A stretch of 64,000 nt of DNA. It comes from Cytophagales bacterium. Lineage in GTDB: Bacteria > Bacteroidota > Bacteroidia > Cytophagales > Thermoflexibacteraceae. Made by a program: the position numbers and the translations under genes. The stretch lies in contig JAAFKA010000019.1 of the NCBI GenBank assembly GCA_013299115.1, forward strand, positions 43,996-107,995. The letters run 5' to 3'. Shown piece by piece: positions 7,400-15,375 of this stretch. Positions within the stretch are counted from its first letter, which is position 1, and the number at the start of each line of letters is the position of its first letter. Under the pieces are notes generated by a model. That model worked only from the letters and a program-made list of their open reading frames with translations, was not told the DNA's origin and made no database searches.

Positions 7400-10300
7400 T
7401 TACAGCATAGGCAAACTTCGCACTATCTCCACTGTTTCTATGCTCAACCGAATGACCCGCAGCAGCAATTCGTAGATGTATTTTTCGTTGCCTGTTTCTG
7501 CTGCCCAGTCGTTGGGGTTGTTGCGAATACCACTTTCTTTGTGGACTGTTGGTTGGTATCTTTCCATAATCCACTCTATGGCACTTTTGCCGTTTACCAC
7601 ATAGTCGTAAGCCTGCAAAGGGATATTTTCTATGCTGATTTGGCTGTTGTAATGAATAACGGTTTTGTCGTATTTTTCGGCTTTTTCCTCCGTACTTGGC
7701 AAGCCATCGGGTGGCTTCGAGCCACCCGATGGCTGTGTTTTAAGTTTGCCAAAACGCATTTTTTCTACTTGGTAGTTTACCGTATTGCCTGCTGCAAAAA
7801 TGGTGATAACTTCTTTGGCAAATTCTCCTGTTTCATAATTCAGATGCAAGGCTGCTAATTGGCGACCTGCTCGGCTAAAAGCCCAAAAATCTTTACTCTC
7901 CTCGACCAAAGGCAGGCGGGGCAGCATTTTTTTGAGGTCATTGGCGTATTTTTCCCGATAACTCTCACTGTGCAAAGCACCATAAACATAATAAAAAATG
8001 TCTTCTTTTTGCACGCTGCTGCCATAAGCCTTGTGTGCCAAATCTAATATAAAATCTGAAATGCCATCACGCCGCATGAGCTCATGGGTCTTGCCTCCCT
8101 CAAACAAGTTAGCATTTTGAATAGCAACCTCCTCGTAATAGTAAAGTGGGAAACATTGACAAGCTGAAAGCATACCCAAATCTGGAAGTACATTTGTTAT
8201 CAATGTAGAAAAGTCTTTTGTATTGCCAATTCCAGGCAAACAAATTAGTTTGTTCTCTTTCCCAATAGGGAAAAAACTATCCAATCTTGAAACTGTATTA
8301 TTTAATTCACGAGAAAAGTAAACATTTTGTTTAAAGAAAGGTCTATACATAGCCTTTGTAATACTTGCAACGTCAAATTTTTTCGTTTTACCTGTGGCAG
8401 CATCAGTGCGAAATGCACGTGACCAACTAATATTTTTATCATCATAAGTAATAAAATCCTCTATATTTAGACTTGGGTTTACTATTTTCTTTTCTTTGAA
8501 AAGAGATGATTGTTCATTGAAAAAATTTATTGTTGTTTGTACGTTATTTTCTACATTGGCTTTATTTGAATTATAAACCCATACATCACGAGAGGTTTCT
8601 AAACCTCTACAATAGATTTCAGAGTAAAAAAATGTATTTTTATCTTCTCTTTCTCCCAACGCCAAAAAACTTTCAAATCCTTCTGTTCGTTGGCTTATCC
8701 AGTCTGCGTGTTCGTTTGGCTGGAGAGTTTGCCAATTGATGTTTTCTATGCTCTTAAATTTTGTGAGCAAAGCCAATTTTTCTTCTCTGTTTAGGTAGTC
8801 GCCTATGTCGTGGTAGTAGATAATAGCCCCTGAAGTAAGCCCCCCAACCCCCGAAGGGGGAGTTGACGAAAGTACGTCAAAAGTTCCCCCTTCGGGGGTT
8901 AGGGGGCTATTTGTTCCCCCTTCGGGGGTTAGAGGGCTATTTGTTAGGGGGCTATTTGTTCCCCCTTCGGGGGTTAGGGGGCTTTTCACCAAAAACGTAA
9001 TGGTGATGGGAGTTCTTGACCCTAAGCCAAATACGTTTCCACTTTCTTTTCTGCGTAATTCTCCATTTGTTCGTGCATTGCCTCTTAGGTTAAAGACATA
9101 AATAGCCGAAAATTCTTTTTCTAAGCATTTGCGAAAGCCGTCTGTTGCGTTGCCATCGAGCCATGAGCCGTTGCTCACAAAGGCTATGATGCCCCCTGCC
9201 GAGTCTAACCTGTCTGCCGACCAACGAAAAGCCTTGATGTAGGAGTCGTACAAAGAGTTTTTATTGGTAGCTTCTGTATGAACTGCGTAGGTTTTTGCTA
9301 TTCTTTCATTCAATTTTTCGTATTCTTGGTTTTGTGCGTTGTCGTTTGCAGATTTCTGCCCTACGGAGTAAGGCGGATTGCCCATGATAATACGCAGGGG
9401 TGCTTTCTTTTGGGCTATTACTCTTTCAGAGTTTTGCTGCAATTTGTCTGAAAACAGCTTGTCTGCATCATCGGTTTCGCCCAGCTGAAAGGTGTCTGTG
9501 AGGACTATGCCGTTGAAAGGGGTGTAAACAAGCCCCACGTCAAGCCCCCCAACCCCCAAAGTAAGCCCCACCCCAACCCTCCCCAAAGGGGAGGGAGTTG
9601 ACGTTGTTTCGTCAGTTCCCCCTTTGGGGGTTAGGGGGCTGCTTGTTAGGGGGCTTTGGGTTTGGTTTTCGTGGTAGGCATTTTCTATGTTAATGGCAGC
9701 AATGTAGTATGCCAATAGCACAATTTCGTTTGCGTGTAGTTCTTTGGTATATTTTCGGTGCAGGTCTTCAGGTTTTATGAGTTTGTTTTGCAATAGTCGG
9801 GTCATAAACGTACCAGTGCCAGTAAATGGGTCGAGGATATGCACGTTTTCGTCTGTTAGGCTGCGGTCAAACTCTTTTTTGAGCAAGCTCTCTACCGAAT
9901 GGACAATAAAATCTACGACCTCGACGGGTGTATAGACAATTCCGAGTTTTTCGACCATCTTTGGGAAGGCAGTCTTAAAAAACTTGTCGTAGAGTTCTAC
10001 AATAATTTTTTGTTTGGCTGCTGCATTGTCCAGTCCTGCTGCTCTTTTCTTTACCGATTCATAAAACTTTTCCAAAATTTCTGTTTCTTTTTCGAGTGCT
10101 TGGTTTTCCAGCACTTCCAGCATGGTTTGCATGGCAAGAGAAACAGGGTTGTTTTTCACAAAAGAATAATCACTAAACAGGGCATCGAACACAGGTTTTG
10201 TAATGAGGTGTTGCGACAGCATTTCCACAGCTTCGCCTGCCGAAATAGCGGGGTTTATGTTGCGTTGCAAGCCTGTTAGAAACTCTGTAAAGGTGTTTTT

Positions 10301-12628
10301 ATGTTCTCCCTCTTGCGAAATCAGCCTGTTTATTCTCTCCACGTGCCTCTCCGCTATGAGGGCTACATCTTTTGCCCACTGCTCCCAGTATCGTCTGTCG
10401 CCTACTTTTTGCACCATTTTTGCATAAAATATACCCTGAATCACAGGATAATCAATCACAGTTTGCTTAAATTGGTCGTGAGTCGAGTTCGGTTGGTTGT
10501 CTTTTGGCGTGCCGTTGCCTTGCGTGTCTGCATTTACTACCTTGATTTGTGCAGGTTTTTTTCGGTTGAGTTCTATTTGGTTAATGGTGGCGTTGAATCT
10601 GTCGTCATGCGCCCGCAAGGCGTTGAGTACCGACCAAACTACTTGGTATCTGTTGTTGTCGTCTAAGGCTCTATCAGGCTCCACGTCTGTCGGTATGACA
10701 ACGGGAATGATAATGTAGCCATATTTTTTGTTGGGTGCTAACCTCATGACTCTACCTACCGACTGCACCACATCTACCTGTGAATCTCGTGAAGCCAAAA
10801 AGATAACGGCATCAAGCGAAGGCACATCTACGCCCTCACTCAAACATTTGGCATTGGTGAGTATCCTACATTCTTGGTTGTCTGTTGGCGTTTCTTTGAG
10901 CCAATTCAATAAATCTTCTCTTTGTGGGGCAGTCATGGTGCCGTCCACGTGGTCTGCTTTTACTTTTGCCACAGATTCTTGCTTTCCCTTTGGCAAGTTT
11001 TCGTAATAAGGCTTTTCTAAGTTGTTAAAAATATTTTTTACTCTTTTAGAGTCTTTTATTTTGCTGCAAAAAGCCACTGCCCGCCGCATAATGTTGGGGT
11101 CTGTTTTCAGGATATGGTCTTCCTCGTTGTCTATGATGTGTTTAGACAGGGCATTGATACAACCAATGAGTTTGGAGGCATCGTCAGTCGTAATTTCGTT
11201 TTCATCGTCAGCCACCATGTTCTGCACAGCTTCGGGTATATCTGCTTGGCTCATGGTGAGTATCAGCACTTTATAATCACTCAACAGCCCTTGCTCTACT
11301 GCATTTCCAAATCCGATTCTGTATATTTCCTGCCCATAAATTTTTTCGTCGTCCATCGAGCAAAGCACCGCCTCATAACGGTCTGCCTTCGATTTGGCAT
11401 CATCTGCATAGAGTTTGGGCGTTGCCGTCATGTAGAGCCGTTTCTTTGCCTTTATCAGTTCGTTGTCGTGTACTTTCACAAAGGCGGAGGAGTCCTCATC
11501 GGCAAGGGTAATGCCTGTGGTTCGGTGGGCTTCATCGCAGATGATGAGGTCGAAGATGCCAAGCCCCCCAGCCCCCAAAGTAAGCCCCCTAACCCCCGAA
11601 GGGGGAACATTTGACGTGATTTCATCGATTCCCCCTTCGGGGGTTAGGGGGCTTATTGCTTTTGCAATGACCTCAATAGATTGATAAGTAGAAAAGACGA
11701 CGGTCATACCTTTTTTGTTGTCTTGTGCTGCCAATTCAAATTGTCGCAAAATATCGGGTACGTGTGTAGATGCGGGCAAAGCTAAATCAATGATAGAAAA
11801 TCCATCACTATCCTCGTTTTTCGTTCTTTTTTTACTCACATTGGCATCAGAGCATATACAAATCGGAAAAATAGGTTGCTCGGCTTCGGCTATCCATTCT
11901 CTCAAACTCTGCCCTAAGAGTGCAATAGAAGGCACTAAAAACAGCACCAATCCTTTGTGATTAGTTTCTTTTTCGGCAATTTTCAGCGAAGTAAAAGTTT
12001 TGCCTGTGCCACAAGCCATGATAAGTTTTCCTCTTTCTTGGGTCTTAAAATAGTTGTTTGCAGCCAAAATAGCCGTTTCTTGGTGAGTTTTCGGACTTTT
12101 TTTGATAGCCAACAACGCTGCTTTGCCCTCCAAACCCTGTGCTATTTTCTCCCAATCTACTGCTGCTTGGTTTAGCTGCCCAGCGGAGATTCGAATCACT
12201 TCGGGGTTTTGGTTTTTGATAGCCTCCTCCGCATTAGTTCCCCATTTATTGGTGGTGCTTATCCAGAGTCTTTTGGCAAAGCCTGTGGTTTGTAGCTGTT
12301 CGTTTTTAAATTGTCGGCTGGAAGTAGAGAGAAAAGTGTCTATTGCGGGTTTGTCTATGGTGGTTGCCTCGTCATAGCATTTGCACTGCACCGCCCAGTA
12401 GTCGCCGCCTTGTGTGAGGGCTACCAAATCTATGCCTGTGTCTTTGCCTCCCAAGTCGTTTTTGGCGGGAAAATCTGCCCAGAGCCAAACTTTTTTGAAT
12501 AGATTGGCATAGAGTCTGTCCGTTTGCAAATAACGCAACATCAGGCTTTCAAACTTCGCCCCTTTGTCTTGTTCGGAGGTAGCCTGTTGGCGAATGGTAT
12601 CGAGGATTTGGGCAAATGATTGGGGCAT
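7400..12628 (-). CDS. Single-chain Type ISP-like restriction-modification enzyme (nuclease-helicase-methyltransferase-target recognition)
   Basis: 1742 residues. Order of domains: N-terminal PD-(D/E)XK nuclease (GKDTGIDLVAL ... YWAVQCKCY, residues ~60-90); superfamily-2 helicase with Walker A ACGTGKT (~205), DEAH box (~360), MTATPKLY, and motif VI QSVGRVMRLA; gamma-type N6-adenine methyltransferase with DPFTGTGTF (~930) and MGNPPYS (~1080); then a C-terminal target-recognition region ending PNDWAAETGNEKY. This is the architecture of LlaGI/LlaBIII-type enzymes, which cut and methylate from one polypeptide and translocate DNA. Family members are nearer 1570-1600 residues; the excess is explained by four in-frame palindromic insertions (residues ~325-356, ~991-1029, ~1215-1264, ~1632-1642). 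All catalytic motifs are intact, so it may well be active. No separate subunits are nearby. Confidence 0.93.
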   Translation of the reverse strand: MPQSFAQILDTIRQQATSEQDKGAKFESLMLRYLQTDRLYANLFKKVWLWADFPAKNDLGGKDTGIDLVALTQGGDYWAVQCKCYDEATTIDKPAIDTFLSTSSRQFKNEQLQTTGFAKRLWISTTNKWGTNAEEAIKNQNPEVIRISAGQLNQAAVDWEKIAQGLEGKAALLAIKKSPKTHQETAILAANNYFKTQERGKLIMACGTGKTFTSLKIAEKETNHKGLVLFLVPSIALLGQSLREWIAEAEQPIFPICICSDANVSKKRTKNEDSDGFSIIDLALPASTHVPDILRQFELAAQDNKKGMTVVFSTYQSIEVIAKAISPLTPEGGIDEITSNVPPSGVRGLTLGAGGLGIFDLIICDEAHRTTGITLADEDSSAFVKVHDNELIKAKKRLYMTATPKLYADDAKSKADRYEAVLCSMDDEKIYGQEIYRIGFGNAVEQGLLSDYKVLILTMSQADIPEAVQNMVADDENEITTDDASKLIGCINALSKHIIDNEEDHILKTDPNIMRRAVAFCSKIKDSKRVKNIFNNLEKPYYENLPKGKQESVAKVKADHVDGTMTAPQREDLLNWLKETPTDNQECRILTNAKCLSEGVDVPSLDAVIFLASRDSQVDVVQSVGRVMRLAPNKKYGYIIIPVVIPTDVEPDRALDDNNRYQVVWSVLNALRAHDDRFNATINQIELNRKKPAQIKVVNADTQGNGTPKDNQPNSTHDQFKQTVIDYPVIQGIFYAKMVQKVGDRRYWEQWAKDVALIAERHVERINRLISQEGEHKNTFTEFLTGLQRNINPAISAGEAVEMLSQHLITKPVFDALFSDYSFVKNNPVSLAMQTMLEVLENQALEKETEILEKFYESVKKRAAGLDNAAAKQKIIVELYDKFFKTAFPKMVEKLGIVYTPVEVVDFIVHSVESLLKKEFDRSLTDENVHILDPFTGTGTFMTRLLQNKLIKPEDLHRKYTKELHANEIVLLAYYIAAINIENAYHENQTQSPLTSSPLTPKGGTDETTSTPSPLGRVGVGLTLGVGGLDVGLVYTPFNGIVLTDTFQLGETDDADKLFSDKLQQNSERVIAQKKAPLRIIMGNPPYSVGQKSANDNAQNQEYEKLNERIAKTYAVHTEATNKNSLYDSYIKAFRWSADRLDSAGGIIAFVSNGSWLDGNATDGFRKCLEKEFSAIYVFNLRGNARTNGELRRKESGNVFGLGSRTPITITFLVKSPLTPEGGTNSPLTNSPLTPEGGTNSPLTPEGGTFDVLSSTPPSGVGGLTSGAIIYYHDIGDYLNREEKLALLTKFKSIENINWQTLQPNEHADWISQRTEGFESFLALGEREDKNTFFYSEIYCRGLETSRDVWVYNSNKANVENNVQTTINFFNEQSSLFKEKKIVNPSLNIEDFITYDDKNISWSRAFRTDAATGKTKKFDVASITKAMYRPFFKQNVYFSRELNNTVSRLDSFFPIGKENKLICLPGIGNTKDFSTLITNVLPDLGMLSACQCFPLYYYEEVAIQNANLFEGGKTHELMRRDGISDFILDLAHKAYGSSVQKEDIFYYVYGALHSESYREKYANDLKKMLPRLPLVEESKDFWAFSRAGRQLAALHLNYETGEFAKEVITIFAAGNTVNYQVEKMRFGKLKTQPSGGSKPPDGLPSTEEKAEKYDKTVIHYNSQISIENIPLQAYDYVVNGKSAIEWIMERYQPTVHKESGIRNNPNDWAAETGNEKYIYELLLRVIRLSIETVEIVRSLPML
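7703..7733. repeat. 13-bp perfect palindrome inside the restriction-modification gene (PSGGSKPPDG peptide)
   Basis: Arms 7703-7715 and 7721-7733 (GCCATCGGGTGGC / GCCACCCGATGGC) around a TTCGA loop. On the coding strand it gives PSGGSKPPDG between FGKLKTQ and LPSTEEKAEKYDK. It differs from the other three insertions in this gene and so belongs to another palindrome family. Confidence 0.8.
8836..8984. repeat. In-frame palindromic insertion with internal 30-bp tandem expansion (third of its family in the R-M gene)
   Basis: The bipartite palindrome has a CCCCCAACCCCCGAAGGGGG arm at ~8840, a TTGACG...CGTCAA core, and a TTCCCCCTTCGGGGGTTAGG arm. The right half is then repeated as 30-bp units (plus one 15-bp half unit), giving three tandem [10 protein letters not shown] decapeptides on the coding strand. 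Frame is preserved throughout. It separates ITITFLVK from IIYYHDIGDYLNREEK, which are normally close together in this family. Confidence 0.9.
9542..9656. repeat. In-frame palindromic insertion (second of its family in the R-M gene)
   Basis: Same bipartite palindrome family, including the TTGACG...TCGTCA core, here with an extra CCCCAACCCTCCCCAAAGGG segment. On the coding strand it reads SPLTSSPLTPKGGTDETTS ... LTLGVGGL, between YHENQTQ and VYTPFNGIVLTDTF in the methyltransferase part. Confidence 0.88.
11561..11654. repeat. In-frame palindromic insertion (first of its family in the R-M gene)
   Basis: Outer arms AAGCCCCCTAACCCCCGAAG and its inverse CTTCGGGGGTTAGGGGGCTT flank a TTGACGTGATTTCATCGA core. 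The coding strand gives [31 protein letters not shown], placed between IEVIAKAI and the helicase DEAH strand IFDLIICDEAH. The insertion leaves both motifs intact. Confidence 0.9.
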
Positions 12629-12875
12629 GGGATTGTTTTTTTGTTTTTTGCAAAAATAAAAATATTTTTTTAATTAACAATTTTGTTGTTTTTTTATTAA
12701 AACTAAATTGCTTGCAATATTTTATGTATTTTGTTTTTAGGCAAGTCTTGTTATTTTTGCAAAACATTTAGACAACAAGGGAAGTTGCATACTATAAATG
12801 TAACATACGCTTTAGCGTGTGGTTTTTGTATCATAAATGTAACATTCGATAAACATACCTTAACAATAGAATTTT
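12629..12875. other. AT-rich divergent intergenic region between the R-M gene and the DUF420 gene
   Basis: It holds the promoter regions of two divergent genes. Around 12795-12850 it contains two partial copies of the ATGTAACATACGCTTTAGCG repeat family. No gene seen. Confidence 0.5.
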
Positions 12876-13421
12876 ATGGAAGTTTCAATCAAACAAAATC
12901 CCAAAATGAATTGGGTCATTGGTATTGTTTCAGTGGCTATTCCTGTGGTGGTAGCCCTGTTGTTTTATGCCCAACGGACAGGCAACAGCATAGGCAATGC
13001 AGACGTAGGTTTGTTGCCCCACCTCAACGCTATGCTCAATACAGCAACATTTTTCTGCTTATTGGGTGGTTTTTATGCAGTTAAGAACAAAAATGTAAGT
13101 CTGCACAGAACTTTTATGATGGCAGCTTTTACTTTGTCGTCTATCTTTTTGGTTTCTTATGTTATCTATCACTCGCAAGGGCATCAGGTTTCGTTTGGCG
13201 GCGAAGGGGCAATTCGATATTTCTATTTCTTTGTCTTAATTACCCATATTTTGTTGTCGGCAATCGTAGTTCCTTTTGTCTTGTTTGCCATTTATTTTGC
13301 GTGGTCGGGTCAAATAGCCAAACACAAAAAATTGGTGAAATGGACTTTCCCTATTTGGACTTATGTAGCTGCTACGGGGGTATTGGTTTACCTTATGATT
13401 AGTCCTTATTATCCTGTATAA
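12876..13421 (+). CDS. DUF420 family integral membrane protein
   Basis: 181 residues with five predicted membrane helices, starting MNWVIGIVSVAIPVVVALLF after a short N-terminal tail. Conserved polar/aromatic features of DUF420 are visible: PHLNAMLNTATF, LHRTFMMAAF, and SYVIYHSQGH with a histidine, then a second HILLSAIV. DUF420 proteins often lie near haem-copper oxidase genes and are thought to act in respiratory-complex assembly; no oxidase genes are adjacent here, so that is inference. It stands alone, convergent with the enoyl-CoA hydratase gene. Start chosen as the ATG at 12876; an internal ATG nine codons later is possible. Confidence 0.85.
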   Translation: MEVSIKQNPKMNWVIGIVSVAIPVVVALLFYAQRTGNSIGNADVGLLPHLNAMLNTATFFCLLGGFYAVKNKNVSLHRTFMMAAFTLSSIFLVSYVIYHSQGHQVSFGGEGAIRYFYFFVLITHILLSAIVVPFVLFAIYFAWSGQIAKHKKLVKWTFPIWTYVAATGVLVYLMISPYYPV

Positions 13422-13480
13422 TAAAAAACACAGGCTGGTGGCAGCCCCGCTAAAGCCCAATGCGGTTAAGCTAAGAAAAC

Positions 13481-13503
13481 AACTAATTGATAATCAATTA
13501 GTT
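13481..13503. terminator. Hairpin between convergent genes
   Basis: Ten-base perfect stem AACTAATTGA / TCAATTAGTT with a three-base loop, lying between the convergent DUF420 and enoyl-CoA hydratase genes. It lacks a clear uridine run, so the terminator role is inferred from position. Confidence 0.4.
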
Positions 13504-13577
13504 AGCAATATTATAATTTTATTTTCTTAGCTTAATAGCAAATTGATTGCATCAACTTTCAGTTTATAGAAATAGGT

Positions 13578-14354
13578 TTATTTTCCTTTAAAAACTGCTT
13601 TTCGTTTCTCTAAAAACGCCATTACTCCTTCGGCAAAATCTTCGGTTTGAAAGCAAAGTCCTTGATTGACAGCTTCTTGTGCTAAGGTTTCCTCTAAGGT
13701 ACTATTCAATCCTTTGTTCAGGTTTTGCTTGATTAAACCAATGGCTACGCTGGCTGCTTGCGAAAAATGCAGAGCTGTTTGTGCTGTTTGTGCCTCCAAT
13801 TCTTCGGCTGTATCGAATACTTTGTTTACAAAACCTAATTCTTGTCCTTGTGTGGCAGTGAGCATGGCAGCTTGTGTTACCAACTCAAAGGCTTTGTGAT
13901 AGCCCATCAAACGAGGCATAAAAAAACCGCCACCGCCGTCTGTTGCCAATCCTATTTTGCTGAATATTTGGCTAAAAGTTGCTGTCTTTTCTGCAAAAAC
14001 CATGTCGCAAGCTAAGGCAAGACTAAACCCTATGCCTACACATACGCCTTGCACTTTGGCTATGATGGGCAAGTTGCTGTTTCGCATTGCCAATACAACA
14101 GGGTTGATATAGGTCTGCAAATATTGGGTTACGTTGCCAAATCTTTCGTCCATAGCACCGCCTGAAAGGTCTGCTCCAGCACTGAAATTGCCACCTTCTC
14201 CTGTGAGTATCAAGACTCTTGTGCCATCGGTTTGGCTTTCTGCCAGCACTTGTTTCAATCCTACGAGCATATCTATCGTAACAGGATTTTTCTTTTTGGG
14301 CAAATTGAAAGCAACAGTTTTTATTTGTTGATTAGTTTGGATTGATAAAGACAT
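13578..14354 (-). CDS. Enoyl-CoA hydratase/isomerase family protein
   Basis: 258 residues of the crotonase fold. The CoA-binding NFSAGADLSGG motif and the oxyanion-hole segment KVQGVCVGIGFSLALACDM are clear. The first catalytic glutamate of classical hydratases (QPEI position) is not conserved (QIFSKIG), while an acidic residue in GLATDGGGGFFMPRL matches the isomerase-type PaaG/ECI pattern. It therefore more likely isomerises or hydrates an unusual acyl-CoA in fatty acid or aromatic degradation than acting as a standard crotonase. It stands alone with no beta-oxidation neighbours; the exported hypothetical gene upstream is 20 bases away on the same strand and may be co-transcribed. Confidence 0.9.
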   Translation of the reverse strand: MSLSIQTNQQIKTVAFNLPKKKNPVTIDMLVGLKQVLAESQTDGTRVLILTGEGGNFSAGADLSGGAMDERFGNVTQYLQTYINPVVLAMRNSNLPIIAKVQGVCVGIGFSLALACDMVFAEKTATFSQIFSKIGLATDGGGGFFMPRLMGYHKAFELVTQAAMLTATQGQELGFVNKVFDTAEELEAQTAQTALHFSQAASVAIGLIKQNLNKGLNSTLEETLAQEAVNQGLCFQTEDFAEGVMAFLEKRKAVFKGK

Positions 14355-14374
14355 GATTTTGTGAGTAATTTTTT

Positions 14375-15163
14375 TTAGTGTTTCAAATCCATCAATGCTG
14401 TAAAAGCATCTCGCATATTCGTGCCTGCTTTTTCTTTTTCTACCAATTTGGGGTGATTTTGGAGTCCTTGTTGCCCTTGCAAAACAGTTTCTTTGTGTTT
14501 TTTATCTTTTAACATTTCTGTCCAAAAGTCTGCCCATTCTTTGAGAGAAAGTCGAGGGTTTTCTATCCTCTTTTTTTTCATATAGGCTTCGAGCAAAGAA
14601 GTAGCCAAATCGAGGGCAATTCTTTTGGCTTCTATGGCTTCGGCTTCGGTCATCTTGGGCAATACTTTTTCGGTGGCAGCTTTCTTTTTCAAGACAAAAC
14701 CTTCGTATTTAGGGGCTACTTCGCCCATCAACTGCACAATATCGTACTTCAAAATATCTGTTGTAATTTTTTTGCGTATGCCTCCCACATCTATTTTGTT
14801 GTTTTTTGCCACTTTCAACAAAGAACTCATCAGGTCTTTCTGCCCTGTGAAGGCGGGCAAAAGCATAGACTCGGCTATGGCTTGCTCACTATAAGATTTC
14901 CAAGTGGCTAATTTTAGCTTTTCTATGGCTGTTAGATACTCTTGTGCTACGGTTTTGCCCGAAAAAAATTGGCTTTTCACACTATCACCATAAGTTGCCA
15001 ACAGGTCGGTAGCTGCTTTTTGTTGTATTTGCAGGCTGTCCAATGATTTGGTAATTCCCTTGTCGGCAGTTTGAGCAACGGCAGATTGCCCTCCCAAAAA
15101 AGAAGGCAAACTCAACAAGAGTAGCCAAAAATAAAAGTAGTGAGTGATAATAAACCCTTTCAT
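14375..15163 (-). CDS. Exported helical protein of unknown function
   Basis: 262 residues from MKGFIITHYFYFWLLLLSLPSF, a signal peptide ending near SAVAQ. The rest is lysine-rich, strongly helical and free of recognised motifs, with short repeats of the kind AIEAKRIALDLATSLLEAYM. The open frame extends 12 codons upstream to 15199, but the internal ATG gives the better signal peptide. It reads into the enoyl-CoA hydratase gene 20 bases downstream. I do not recognise the family. Confidence 0.7.
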   Translation of the reverse strand: MKGFIITHYFYFWLLLLSLPSFLGGQSAVAQTADKGITKSLDSLQIQQKAATDLLATYGDSVKSQFFSGKTVAQEYLTAIEKLKLATWKSYSEQAIAESMLLPAFTGQKDLMSSLLKVAKNNKIDVGGIRKKITTDILKYDIVQLMGEVAPKYEGFVLKKKAATEKVLPKMTEAEAIEAKRIALDLATSLLEAYMKKKRIENPRLSLKEWADFWTEMLKDKKHKETVLQGQQGLQNHPKLVEKEKAGTNMRDAFTALMDLKH

Positions 15164-15375
15164 AACACAAGAAACAAAACTTTTGTAAATTCTTTGCACA
15201 CAAAGATAAGAATTTTATTCAAAAGGCAAAAAATGTCTGTTTATTTTCGTGTGGAGGAGTGTTACAAAACCATTAGAAGAAGAACTTAGCAAGGGCTGAG
15301 TTTAACAGAAGATGTAGAAACTGTTTAACTCTTGCTGGTTTATATTTTCCTATTCGACAAAACAAGAAAAAAATG

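Noticed and set aside
7400..12628. Reading the extra-long R-M gene as a pseudogene or as several genes
   Set aside because: The frame is open over all 1742 codons, all nuclease, helicase and methyltransferase motifs are intact and the excess length is explained by palindromic insertions of three-base multiples.
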